Shown: piece after piece, positions 46,003-58,000 of the stretch
Layout of the letters: each line of letters begins with the position of its first letter
Numbering within the stretch: the first letter of the stretch is position 1
Assembly: GCA_008508345.1 (NCBI GenBank)
Contig: QNGE01000117.1
Coordinates: 58,923-122,922, forward strand
Reading direction: 5' to 3'
Source of the DNA: Paragonimus westermani
Lineage: Eukaryota; Platyhelminthes; Trematoda; Plagiorchiida; Troglotrematidae
DNA length: 64,000 nucleotides
Translations under genes and position numbers: made by a program
The notes under the pieces: generated by a model
Databases searched by the model: none
What the model was told of the DNA's origin: nothing
The model's input: only the letters and a program-made list of their open reading frames with translations

Positions 46003-49000
46003 GTTCATTCACTGAAGAATTTCCTTAATTCTTTTAGACTTTCACTGCATGGTGCAACGCACATTTACGCAAAGTGAACGAATCCATTGATCAAATAGAT
46101 GTTGATTTCCGAAACGGTCTAAAGCTGATGCGCCTGCTGGAGGTGATATCAGGGGAGCAACTTCCAAAACCTGACAAAGGGAAAATGCGATTCCATAAGA
46201 TTGCTAACGTGAACAAAGCCTTGGATTTTATTTCAAGCAAAGGCGTGAAATTGGTGTCGATCGGAGCTGAAGGTTCATAACTGATTCATTGCGTGAATTT
46301 TTGCTTCTAGAAATCGTTGACGGTAATGTAAAAATGACACTCGGCATGATTTGGACCATCATCTTGAGGTTCGCAATCCAGGATATCCAAATCGAAGGTT
46401 GTCTGCTCTCTTCAGGTCTCATACACCAATCTAGATTTCTCTGCAAAGGCAGGGCTTCTGCTTTGGTGTCAGCGGCAAACTGCTCCCTATAAGAACGTCA
46501 ACGTTGAGAATTTCACTACCAGGTATTACCTAATCGTTTTGATTACTGCCCTTTTAGTTTCAAGGATGGTCTTGCTTTCTGCGCCATAATTCATCGAAAC
46601 CGTCCTGATCTCATCAAGTACAATGAACTTGGGGCTGTAAGTTTATTTCTGATTTCTTACCGATGTGTCAGAAAAATCCGCTTTACAACCTGAATTACGC
46701 GTTTGACGTGGCCGAACGTGAACTGGATATCCCGCGTATGCTTGATCCTGAAGATATGGTGAACAGTGCGAAGCCAGATGAACGCTCTGTAATGGCTTAC
46801 GTTTCTACGTATTATCACAAATTTTCCGGAGCGAATAAGGTGACCGCTTTTATAATGTGTTAATGTTACACTTCACTCACACACGTCTCAGTTTACTTTC
46901 TCCTCAGCAGTTCTTCATATGTCCATGTGAAGTACGGGATGGAGCGTTGTTTAATGTAGATTTTGAAATTGTCCAACAAACCAATTAGGGTTGCTAGAAG
47001 TGTCTCCGTTGATTACTGTAAAATACGCTGACTTCCAGAAGCCTTGTATCAATTATTGATTGGTATGCTGTTCACCCCTAATTGGATAACCCTCAAATGG
47101 CGTTTACTCAAATGACAACACTCCCATTGCGACAGGGGTCATATGGATTCGCTGATTGTCTCAGAGTTTTCAAGTGTAAGATGGTAAGGTTCTTATAACA
47201 GTCCGCATAACACGTTTAGGAAGGGCATCCGTAAAAAATTAAGGCGTAGCCTGATTGCCGATCGTGAGGAATGGCTAGCAAGATTTAACGGGAAGGGAAC
47301 CACCTTTGCTTCAGCGAACATTACTCTCACTTGCAGCTCGGTTGTGTTGTTTGCAAGGTGTAGGCACCTTGATGCTGAATGTTTGAATATGGACGTAGTC
47401 ATTTTCAGTAGTTAGGTCCCTTCCCGTCCCCTTCTTTTTCCTTCTCTCTTTCTATATAGGGTTTGCTGTTTCTTCATGGTTGTGTGGCAGTTAAGCATTA
47501 GTGTTAACCACTGATGTATTGCTGTCTATGATGATGATGATGATGATGATGATGACGATGAACATTATTTGACCCATGTTACTGTCTCAGAGTGTCCGTC
47601 TGTCATTGAAGCTCTCAGCGAGGAAGACGGTACAATCATTCAAGATTAATCAAGAAGGTTAGACCGCTAAGCAGAGTGCAGTTGTGACTTGACCTTTCAC
47701 TTAACGACTACACGTAACTGCATCGTCCTTTTGCTCGGTATGCGTTTCATATGCTCATTCGCAATTCGTTTACGTGGTTTGCCATAAGATCTAAGTAAAC
47801 TTGAAAATTGCATAAATTTAACGAGTAATCGGCAGTAATTCACAAACCGGGTTTATTAGTTTAGAGGTGAGATGGAAGCTGCGGCTTGACTGTGCTGGAA
47901 GAGTGAAATCATGCGTGAACTCACTGGCACGACGCAATGCGAATTTCTCCCTTAGACAGTTCGATATATTGGAATGGATAATAATGAGTGACATTTCTCG
48001 TTACCTCTGAAAAGTGTATGCCCTGGCAATCTTAGTTAAATACGGAAACAGTGCTCATTTCTGTGTGACGAGGTTTAAGGCTTAACCTCATGCACTCATG
48101 GCACTCCAAAAGACGAATTTCCGATTCATGAATCACTGATGGCTATCAGAGGTATAAAATCCACAATTTGTGAAAACGGTTACTTCACTGTTCTTACTGC
48201 TGTTGCCCGGAAGATTAAAGGGGAACAACTTAAGGATTAAATGCTATGAAAACGAAAAAACGATAGGTATGGTTGATTAAGAATGGTTGGAACGGCGTCA
48301 CTAACTGCTATAGTTTGCCGTGCCGAATGTTGTTTCTGACCAGCAGCCCAAACGATCATGATCTCCCAAACCTGGTGGCTGACTCCTTTCAATCTTATCG
48401 ATTACACGCAGTCCGCCGTCACATCCTTATCCAACCACCTCATTGTTTTACACAATTGTCGATGGTCCGGTTATTGAATGCAGTAGGCGCTTAGTTGGGG
48501 GTAATATGTGCGAGACCTAACCCGCTGTGTCTGCTTTTCCACCATTCAAAAATCGGTCGGTTATCCTTTGCGTTTAAACGTATGCTCCGGCGAACCACTT
48601 ATCCATTCACCTTATGTAAACTACTTGACGGTAACAACTTTGGTCATACAAATCCTGTTGGCAAAACTTAGCGTATATATATGTATATAATACCTGTATA
48701 TGAGCACCATGTCGGTGGTTCGCGCTGATGCTTGATTAAAATACGTGGAAAATAAGTGGAAAAAGGAGGTTGTACATGCGAAATCCTGGAAAGAAGAGGA
48801 CAACTAATAAAAGCAACCATGTCCACACTCAGCCTTTCAGTATGAGGGTGCCAGTGTCTTGCAAACAGGCGAACGAGCTGTGACTGGCTACAAGGCATCA
48901 TGCAAAACAGTTTTACGGATCTCAGTGACCCACGTCACTTACTTCACTGACATCTCCGACAAACAATGGCACAATTCATGATCAGCTGCTATCTCTCTTT

Positions 49001-52000
49001 GAAGACCTTATCTAGAAAACCAAACCGACCTGGAGTGGACGTTTTCGTTTCCCTACGCCTAGTCATCAGTTGTCCACTTTACACGGTACCCTCCGTCAGC
49101 CGAAGCACTGGAAAGGAGTATTCGTGTTGGCAGACGTCCAGCTGGCATCCTTATATGGCCTAATCACCTAGGTCTGTGCAAACTTAAGGATTGGGCAAAG
49201 GAACTGGCTTGACATTCACTGCCCGCTTCCTTACCGCATCGTTGCTTACTCGTTAGTGTCACGCAATGCGAGCAATCGGAAGCAGATATCGATGACCAGT
49301 TGTTCGAAGACGATCACGTCTTCTACTGTGGACGACCAGGTTTCGGAGCGATAAAGTAGGGCTTCTCTCACAGTCGCCTTATATGTGCCCTCCTCAACTT
49401 TTGGAGGAGTGCATGTCTCCACAATTGTCTTAGATTGGTGAACACTGTCCCAGCCTTGGCGGCATAAACTTCCACTTCGTCCTCTCATGCGCCCAGCAGA
49501 TGAAAGGTGCACATCACCATTTTGGCTGCGCTGCAGACCGTTCTCCATCGTTTCGCTCGGTGCTGTAGCTGTCAGGCAGTTCTCCGTAAACCCTAATCTC
49601 TGCTGAGATATGGAAGTTAAACGCCGACTGTATGTCCACACACCTGATGAAGAGTAGACATTCTATCAGTGCATCCTCGTTCAAGACGAAACATTGATTA
49701 TCCTTACATAATGCCTACTTCCCAACCTACAGTAAGTTCATAAAACATGATTTGAATCGGAATCCTCTCTGTGACTCGGGTCACTAATCCGTGTGGTTTC
49801 CGCAGAAGCTGCCGCCTCAATTCTGGAATGTGAGACCATTATAGGGCGACTCCGACACGGATATTTTTCGCTGTCCACAGTAGTTCAAACAACTGAGTTA
49901 AGCCGTCTGTCACTTCTCTCCCGACCTCTTGGAAAAGTGCTGGAACGAGTTCATCTGACCCAACGACCCTATTGTGCCTAAGAACGGAAATGCAATAGCG
50001 GGCTTCACTTTTAGTAGTTGGTTCTAAATCTGTTAACCAGGGCTGTACGCTGCAAGTTTATAGTCGTATTAAGATAGAATTAGAGGGGTAAATAAATCAA
50101 CTCTCACTGCACTCTGCTTAGCGGTCTAATCTTCTTGATTAATCTTGAATGATTGTACCGTCTTCCTCGCTGAGAGCTTCAATGACAGACGGACACCCTG
50201 AGACAGTAACATGGGTCAAATAATGTTCGCTGAAGCAAAGGTGGTTCCCTTCCCGTTAAATCTTGCTAGCCATTCCTCACGATCGGCAATCAGGCTACGC
50301 CTTAATTTTTTACGGATGCCCTTCCTAAACGTGCTATGCGGACTGTTATAAGAACCCCACCATCTTACACTTAAAAACTCTGGGGGATTTCTTTGAAACC
50401 CAACATTTGTTTAGCCCGCGAATCCCCCTGCCGCATGCCATAGCACCTGCGTCATGAATGATCTGTGGTGCGTCGGTCTGATAACTATTATTAGTTTTGT
50501 AGTTACATTTTGTAGTTACATTTCACCGCCGACCTGATCAGCTTGTCAATAATCAGCCGTTGCAGTCGATAGGATCAGTCCAACGAATATAAAGACAAAA
50601 AGCAACATGCCAACCCACGGTTTGTGCCCAAGTATGTGTTCCGTTGACGACGACAATCCCGAATGAACGTGCGCCACCCAAAACTATCGGTTATACGGTC
50701 AATCCTAGACCAGTACTGATTTGGGCGCCAAGTATAACAATGGCATGCACGATGTTTAAAACTAATGCCTGTAAAAAACGACCCGTGGCGGCTCACTGTT
50801 ACGGCCTGAGCCCAAATCCGCCACCAAAATAGGACTTGGCCTGAACAAGGCAGCCGATCCCGGAGTTTGTCTATCGTCATTCTGGCAACATCAGAGCCAT
50901 ATTTCGGTCTAGAGAGGGCTGAGAAGTCCGAATAAAAGGTTTTCTTGAAGCCGACGTTGTCACAGTTATTTGGAGCTTAAGAAGATTTTTGAAAATGTAG
51001 TTTTCAGTTGATAATTACAAAGTCTGCCAAACAGACAGCACAGAATGTACTGCTGATCGTAATCCCCTAAACCAATGCGACTGCCGTGCTGTGGACTGTA
51101 CCTACTGCTGCTTGACTGGCAGTGCCTACCGTGGAGTCACCCGAAGTGTACAACCAGTATCGGGTAGACAAGGCGGATGTTCTCAGTTTGGTACTTTGAC
51201 TGAATACTAGTCTTTGAAGTGCAACGGATATGGACGTTCAACGAATCCAACGTTGGCGAGGGCGGACTGTTGACCAATCGGTTTTATAATGCAAACGCTG
51301 AAGGCACTTATATTACCTCCCATTCTAAGTCTAAGCAAAGGACGAAGGAAGCCAGAGAGTTAGTGGTTAATGTTGGAACTTACCGGGACTGTTACTATGA
51401 TCGGTTATATCTGTTGTGGGAAATGTAGAGTGTTTACTGGGAACGAGAGGCGAGAGAGCTCTGGAGCAAATTAGACAAGACAGTGGGGATGAGCAGGGGC
51501 ATGTTTTCATCCATCCACCCTTGCGTATGCAACAGATAGGATGGACGGGCTTATATTGCGAGGAGACCCATGCTGTATGGAATCATTGGTGAACGTTCAT
51601 GGCTGTGTGTGAATTGAGGTACTGCCAAGACGCACAGACGATTAAAGTGCTTATTCGAAACCTTCGGCTCAGAAGCCCTTATTGTTAAGACGGCGGGTGG
51701 GTGGCAGTGTACAATATTTTTTCCAGAAATATCTTTTCCAGAAAAGGATGCCAACCTTCCTCCAACTCCCAACCTAATTCGTCAGACCTCTATCTATCGT
51801 TCTGGTCGGCATGAGTGACTACCGTGATAATGACTGTCAGTGTGATCATCACGTCGTCCATTTTTGCTCAGTCGGTCATCGAGATGCACAGACCGTCACA
51901 TCGCAAGAGACTTGTGACTGCGGAATGTGGTTTAAAATTGTGATCCAAACGTAGTTGAGTAGAAGGTACAGAAGATCCTATGGGGTAGAGATGTAGATGA

Positions 52001-55000
52001 ATTCAGAAGGGTTGATTTATTGTCGCATTTGAGATACCCATTTCAACATTTGCTTTAGGTTTGCAAGTTTTCTACACTACTTAGTGTTGGCTGTCAGACT
52101 GCACGGTAGTTGCGTGTGTGGTGATTTCTGTTAACTCGACTAACCGCATACTTTGTTGCTGTTTGGTATCCTCACTTAGCTGTGTGTAGCGCTCGGCGAA
52201 ATTTGACAACGGTTTTATTCGTGTAAATCTGTCTGATTCCTGCTCATCTGTCAGTTTGGGTCGTTTGTTACCTGATTTGATGGTTAGCTAAGATTTGAAC
52301 AGCGTTGACATCAGCTGAATGAAACTTGAATTGTGGCACGGTTTAGCTGATACCCTTTATTCTTTGGCAGGTTTGAGAGTTTACTGTTCTAGGAATTCGG
52401 ATTTTTCGGCCTGCCGGTATCCAGCATTTATTTGGTTCATTGTTGTGCATAGTAGAAGACGCCGGTTACTGAATCGGCTGGGCATCTGACTTATGCCTGT
52501 CTGGCATAAAATTTTCATTAATCCTCAAATGACAGTGAAAACCACTTTCAACTCATTTTGTTGCTTACTTTTTTTCAGGCAAATTTGGCCGCAAACAGAA
52601 TAACTTACATACTCAAGTTGAATCGAGAAAATGCTCGATTGATCGAGGAATACGAAACGCTTTCAAGTGATCTGCTGGCGTGGATCGTGATGAAGTTGAA
52701 ATATTTTTCAGTATGCATCTCTTATAAATGTCTTTTTACTATTGAATTGATGGGATAATTTATACTGTACAACTTCAGGTTTTTAGATGGTGACCAACAG
52801 CTGCTTAATTCGCGAGTTTTATCTGACGTGTGTTTCGTTGTTTGTTAACAGACTTATGCTGATGACATGGTCTTAAACTGACTGCTTTTATTTAGGTTGC
52901 TGAATACTTGTCTTTCTGTAATAGGTTATCGCCTTTATGGACATAAAACACCAAGTGTTCACACTCCCTCTTAACCACTTCTCCTTATCTTCTCTTCCAT
53001 AAGTCGCGTGGCCCTCCTTCAACCGTGTCGGCTGTCGAACAGATGCACACAGAGTCAAGAATCTATCGCAGTCAGGAAAAGCCGGCCAAACTGCAAGACA
53101 AAGCTCGTTTAGAAACTACATACAATACCCTACAAACGCGTCTACGCTTAAGTAATCGGGCACCTTACGTTCCTGCAGCGGACAAGTATATTTCGGCCAT
53201 TGCTGCCCAATGGAATGAATTGGAAAAGGCTGACAAACTATACGAGGTCTGTCCGATCCGTTTCGATTAATTTAATCTGTTTGATCGAACCCGGGTGATT
53301 TATGCGACCACTGAAAACGACATTTCTTTGTAATATCCGTAGCTTGCTTTTTTTCCTGGTTAAAATTTTTGGACATTTGGGGACGTTGTTTGCTTAGTAA
53401 TTGTGCACCCAAGAACACCCTCATTCTGCTTTGAGCAATGCAGCAGGCAACTATAGACTTTAGAATGACCACGATGGTTGCCTGGTAAGTGGTCTGGTGT
53501 TAAGTGTGCATCCAAATGGTTGTCTTCGCATTGGCCAAAGTCTGAAACAAAGAACTGCTATTTTTAGTCCACAACATCTGCCTTTTTCCTTGTTATTTTG
53601 CATGCAACTATTTACCATAGGTGTATCGTTTCTGCTAACGTAATCATTTTCCTGGTTTCGAACAAGACCAAGAAGCTGCATAGCTCCAATCACGACAAGT
53701 AGAGAGGAAAACCAGGGCTTTTTAATTATTGGAAAAAATGTGATTACTTGATAGAGTTGGCGACTGTCTGGACGCAGGCATGCTACCGACTGCTGCTGGT
53801 CCTCATATCAGATTGCGCTTCCAGTCGGCGATGAAGTGCTCACGAGGTTCCAACCTGGCAAACACCACATACAATCTTTACTCAACGGAACACTCATTAT
53901 CTTGATCCAGAGCTACATTGTGGCTTAACCGCCGCATAGTTTGTCTTTATTTTGTTTAGCGGGACCGCTCTCCTTTCATGGAGAACGGTTCGGCTAAACA
54001 TGCGAAGCATATGACCAGGTCATCATGGAGAAATTCCTCGTATATTCTAAGTTTTTCAGAGTACATCGTGGCGACTGGACGCGTTGCGCACTCGAGCATG
54101 CTATTTGGTGCGAGTTATTTTTCCGAGACGGCTCTGGTCGTAAATCACAACCAATACAAGTTTTCGAGCTATACAACAGTAAAGTTTACACAGGTGCTTT
54201 TCACCATTTATGTTTAATTTCGTCATGGACGAAATGGTGGATTGTTTGTGGCACTGTGAAGATACTGGCGTGGACCTCCTACCTGATAAGAGAGTGATCT
54301 TGATTGTGTTGACTAGAAGGTGTTGCTGTTTGACAACTTTCAAGCAGCTAAAAGCTATTTCGCACAACGACAAATACTTCAGAGTGCACTTCACAGAATT
54401 AAAGTGTAAAGTACGTCTGCAAGATTGCTGCGATTATGTAGATTTAATGTTGGAAAATGGAGTTATTGAAATTGTTGACTGTCTTGTGCACCTGGAAAGC
54501 TGAATCAGCGGCGGCGGCGGTGGAGATGTAGTGAATGAAATAGAGGTGCTTATCTCTTACTCCAGGGCTGTATTCGTCAATCTGAGACACTTCTGACAGC
54601 ATGTATAGAGCGACAATGAGGATCGTACCGCTTTAAGGCGGCGAAACCCGCCCGCTCAGGGTGGAAAACGTGAACTGTCCTCAGGTAATTGACCACCGAT
54701 ATCTGCGTTCGATTGCTTGTATCGGGTGGCACCAGCGGTTAGACGACGAGTGGGTTAGGAAGCGGTTATTTGATAATAATTGTCAAACGAGTTCTTTTGT
54801 TCAATTCTTACATTTGCACAGGCTTAGATGGTTAGGTCATGCATTAAGGATACCAGTTAGTCGCCTGTCACACCGAGCACTGTTTGCGGACACTCTGGCC
54901 GATTGGCGCAGGGTGCGAGATAGACAGATGACTTGGCGTGGACAATTAAGGTCGTTCACGAAGGGTTTGGCCAGTGTAGGTCAGGTTCGTCTCCCGGGCT

Positions 55001-58000
55001 GGGTCCCTGGCGACTCCCAGAGTTGGTGGCTTGAGACGTTAGGTGAGATGACGGTTAACCGAATTCAGTGGCGTGAATGTTGTCGTTTGTCGGAGTTGTC
55101 TGTGAAATAAGTGCATTTAATGACGCGGGGCAGTGGAGGCCGTAAGGAAGCTGTCATGCTGATGACACCTTACTTCCACTTATAACTCGGTTGTATGCTA
55201 GGTGTAAGTGTTTGTGTGGTTGTCAAGCATCATTGAGAACCACTGGTGTTTTGTCTGTTTTGATGATGAATCCATCGTGGTGGCTCAAGTTCCGGAAAGC
55301 AACCAAGATTTTGTGGCATTTGCGAGCGTACGAAATACATTTCACCCTGCGATGGGTCTCGAATAATCGGCATTCTTATATGCCGTCAATGGAGATGACT
55401 AGTTTTGTTATCTGAAGCTCACTTCCTATCGGATCCAGAGAAAATCATTAATGTCCAGCCGTCAGCTTTCGCTTATCTTTGAATCTATGTGAGAATATTT
55501 CTTAGATTCCCAGATATACTAGGCGTCCCTGGTTCCCCCATCTTGTCGAATCTCTCATTATCGTCCTATAGTGATCTCACATTGCCTCTACGAGATTATG
55601 TCGTCCACCTTTAGAAGTGTTCCCTTGTCGTTCCAATTGGGGTCCCTAGTCATCCTCCAGTACGCGGATGTTTGGTTTGCTTGACCGTTTGTCAGTAATG
55701 TATGGAACTACTGAGGTGGTCCGTATATAGTACACTTCTCACATCAAGCATTCAGTGCTACGTAAGGACTGGGCCGTTCTTACCCTCATGTTCGATGGTC
55801 CGCTCGCGATTGTGACTCAGTTTTAGCATCGCCCTCTTTGCTCGTTCGCATCTCCACATTTCGTCGCCCAGTTCTCTCTGTTGAAGGCCACTCATGCGTT
55901 ATACGATGGGGATGCAGCTTCGTATGTCGCAGATTGTGATAAGGGTTACGGCTTTGTATACCGAAAGAATTTCGGTCATCACACGCGTTGTGCATGTCAC
56001 TTGGGCATGGGCAGTTGAGACTTTCGTGGCAGGATTCCACTCGGAATTTGAGTTTACATTGCCTTAATATAACTGGCGTCCTGTGCATATTCCATATATC
56101 CTTTAAATGAAAATTACTGCCTTCTGCCGTTCTTGGTTACAGGAGTGGTTACTAGAAGAGCTACAACGCCTTCGAAGAGTCGAGTACTTAATCAAAAAAT
56201 TCGAAATCCGTTGTTCCACTCATGAAGCATGGGCCAAGGGAAAGCCCGAAAGCTTGGCTTCAAATCTCTATTTGAATTGCACTCTTCCCGAACTACGCGC
56301 GTTGAAGAAACGCCATGAGGCATTCCAGTCCGAACTGGCCGCCAACGACGATCGTGTTGAACGTATTAGGGCACTGGCTGACGAACTCGGGTGAGTTGCT
56401 GTTTATAAATTACAATTGTTTTCACTTAGGTGGATCTGTTGTGTGCTATTTCTACCGTTTGGCTTGCATTATTTAATTCGTTCAAGGTTCGGTTGTTCAC
56501 TCTGGCCTGACTTCACTGGATAGTTATCTAAACATACTTTATACAACTTGCTGTCAAAGTCACTGACTGTCAGTTATACGGGTTCGAGTTGTAGCCCCGG
56601 TTGTCGCGTCTGCTTCGGTTTGGGTTTGTTCAGTCTACCGGTACGCAGTTCACATGTCCATTCTTTCACATGACTACAAACGTCTCATGACATAATACCG
56701 ACTCTTCTCGCTGAACAGCCTGGTGGTTTGCGACCAGCATGTGCTTTTTGTGTCACGACGCAAATCGTCTTCTGATCTAAGAAAAACCTACTCAGGCGCA
56801 GTTTATCGCATGTTCTCGTTTCACCTAATCTGACAGGGAGCACTGCCCTAGTGCAAATGTTTATTTTGTACCGCAATATTTCCTGTCGCCTACGAGCCAG
56901 ACAGGGTCTTTGCATCTCTGCCAGATCGTGAAAGACTTCCATTCAGGCGTGTCGTATCGCGCCAAATTACAACACAGGTTCATTATACATCTAATTATTT
57001 CTATTCAAAATGTTGGAGGAAAGTTCCAATTGATTACAAGTGGCAGTGGTGCAGCACCATCGAAGTAAACATCAAAAACCGTCCAAACTGGGGATCTCAG
57101 AAAACGCAACCATATGGAATGCACAAAGAATGTGGCCTTTCTTAATCGACTTATTGTGCATTATGGATGTTCATAGCTCAACCGGTATGATAGTCATACA
57201 GATGCTAGAGAAAGGCGCGCGGAATGTGCTGTGTGGTTTGGGGCGTGATAATTCAGTACGTTGTCCCTATATTGGTACGCTACTTTTGACATCCACATAT
57301 TTCTCTTCTGCCGGTTAAACCACAAATTTTTCCACTGTATGTCCACAACAGCCAAGAAACCGAATGACAAAGGTCAATTTATCTCATTTTCTCGCACTTG
57401 TTGAGGTTCACCGTTTGGCTGTTTATCGACGTTTACTTTGACAATGCTAAGCTTTTATCTGAGGAATTGCGCTATCACCATGTGTGTGGTAGTTTCATTA
57501 CTTAAGTGTCCTACCGGATTAAACTGGACGATGCGGCGTTCACACCGACAGAGTTGCTCTTCGGGTAAACCAACAAACGGATGTCTGACGAACTGCCCCA
57601 GGTGCAGGTTGTTGGGCTAAGAGTTTTGGTCAAGACCGCTTATCTTGTTGAACCGAGCGTAGTGCCCGTACCTTAGCTTGTAGATGGCTTTGAATGACCG
57701 CATTTTCATCTGGTGATAGTCGAGTGCTGTTTTTGTTTGATTCATGATTGCACCGACTAGGTGAAATGCTAGCAAGAGTACATTTGGACAAGGTGGCCAC
57801 TGAATTTACGGTTTGTTTCGGAGGTTTGACGGATGGACTGAGCACCATCAGGGACAATCCAACTGGCCTAGGCCAGTTCATTCCTTATAAGTCGAAACGG
57901 TTAGGTCGCCGGGTTAAAAATCTCGATGTACAGTTTGACCAGCCATCGCTATGTCGACTGTTTTGTCGTCACGTGTCCATAATGTTATGCTTTGATCAGT

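Larger units (their letters stand above)
47161..47690 (+). pseudogene. RTE-clade LINE linker fragment (interrupted)
   Basis: Plus-strand fragment of the region between endonuclease and RT of an RTE-type [20 protein letters not shown] (about 47249-47296) and [16 protein letters not shown] then SRRLDR (about 47603-47670), the latter like the PxVSExLxxxDGxxIxDxxxRLxRWAE block. Its 47161-47682 part (without the insertion at 47324-47567) is reverse-complementary to 50106-50382 with only about six differences. Broken by stops and by a 236-bp insertion. Confidence 0.65.
46840..52578 (+). other. ACTN: Alpha-actinin intron 6 (5.7 kb)
   Basis: First long intron of the gene, GTGACC to TTTTTTTCAG. It contains a nested RTE remnant at 47161-47690 and an antisense RTE remnant at 49210-50382. 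The rest (47700-49200 and 50390-52570) shows only short frames and nothing I can name. Confidence 0.85.

Noticed and set aside
45656..46077. 119- and 117-codon frames across the first alpha-actinin exon
   Set aside because: They run through the 5' UTR and the 35-bp intron 1 in the wrong frame; the spliced frame from ATG 45904 explains the conserved residues.
52687..52710. Alternative donor GTGATG at the end of alpha-actinin exon 7
   Set aside because: It would remove eight residues that align with the conserved RRTIPWLE block; the GTATGC donor at 52711 keeps frame and length.
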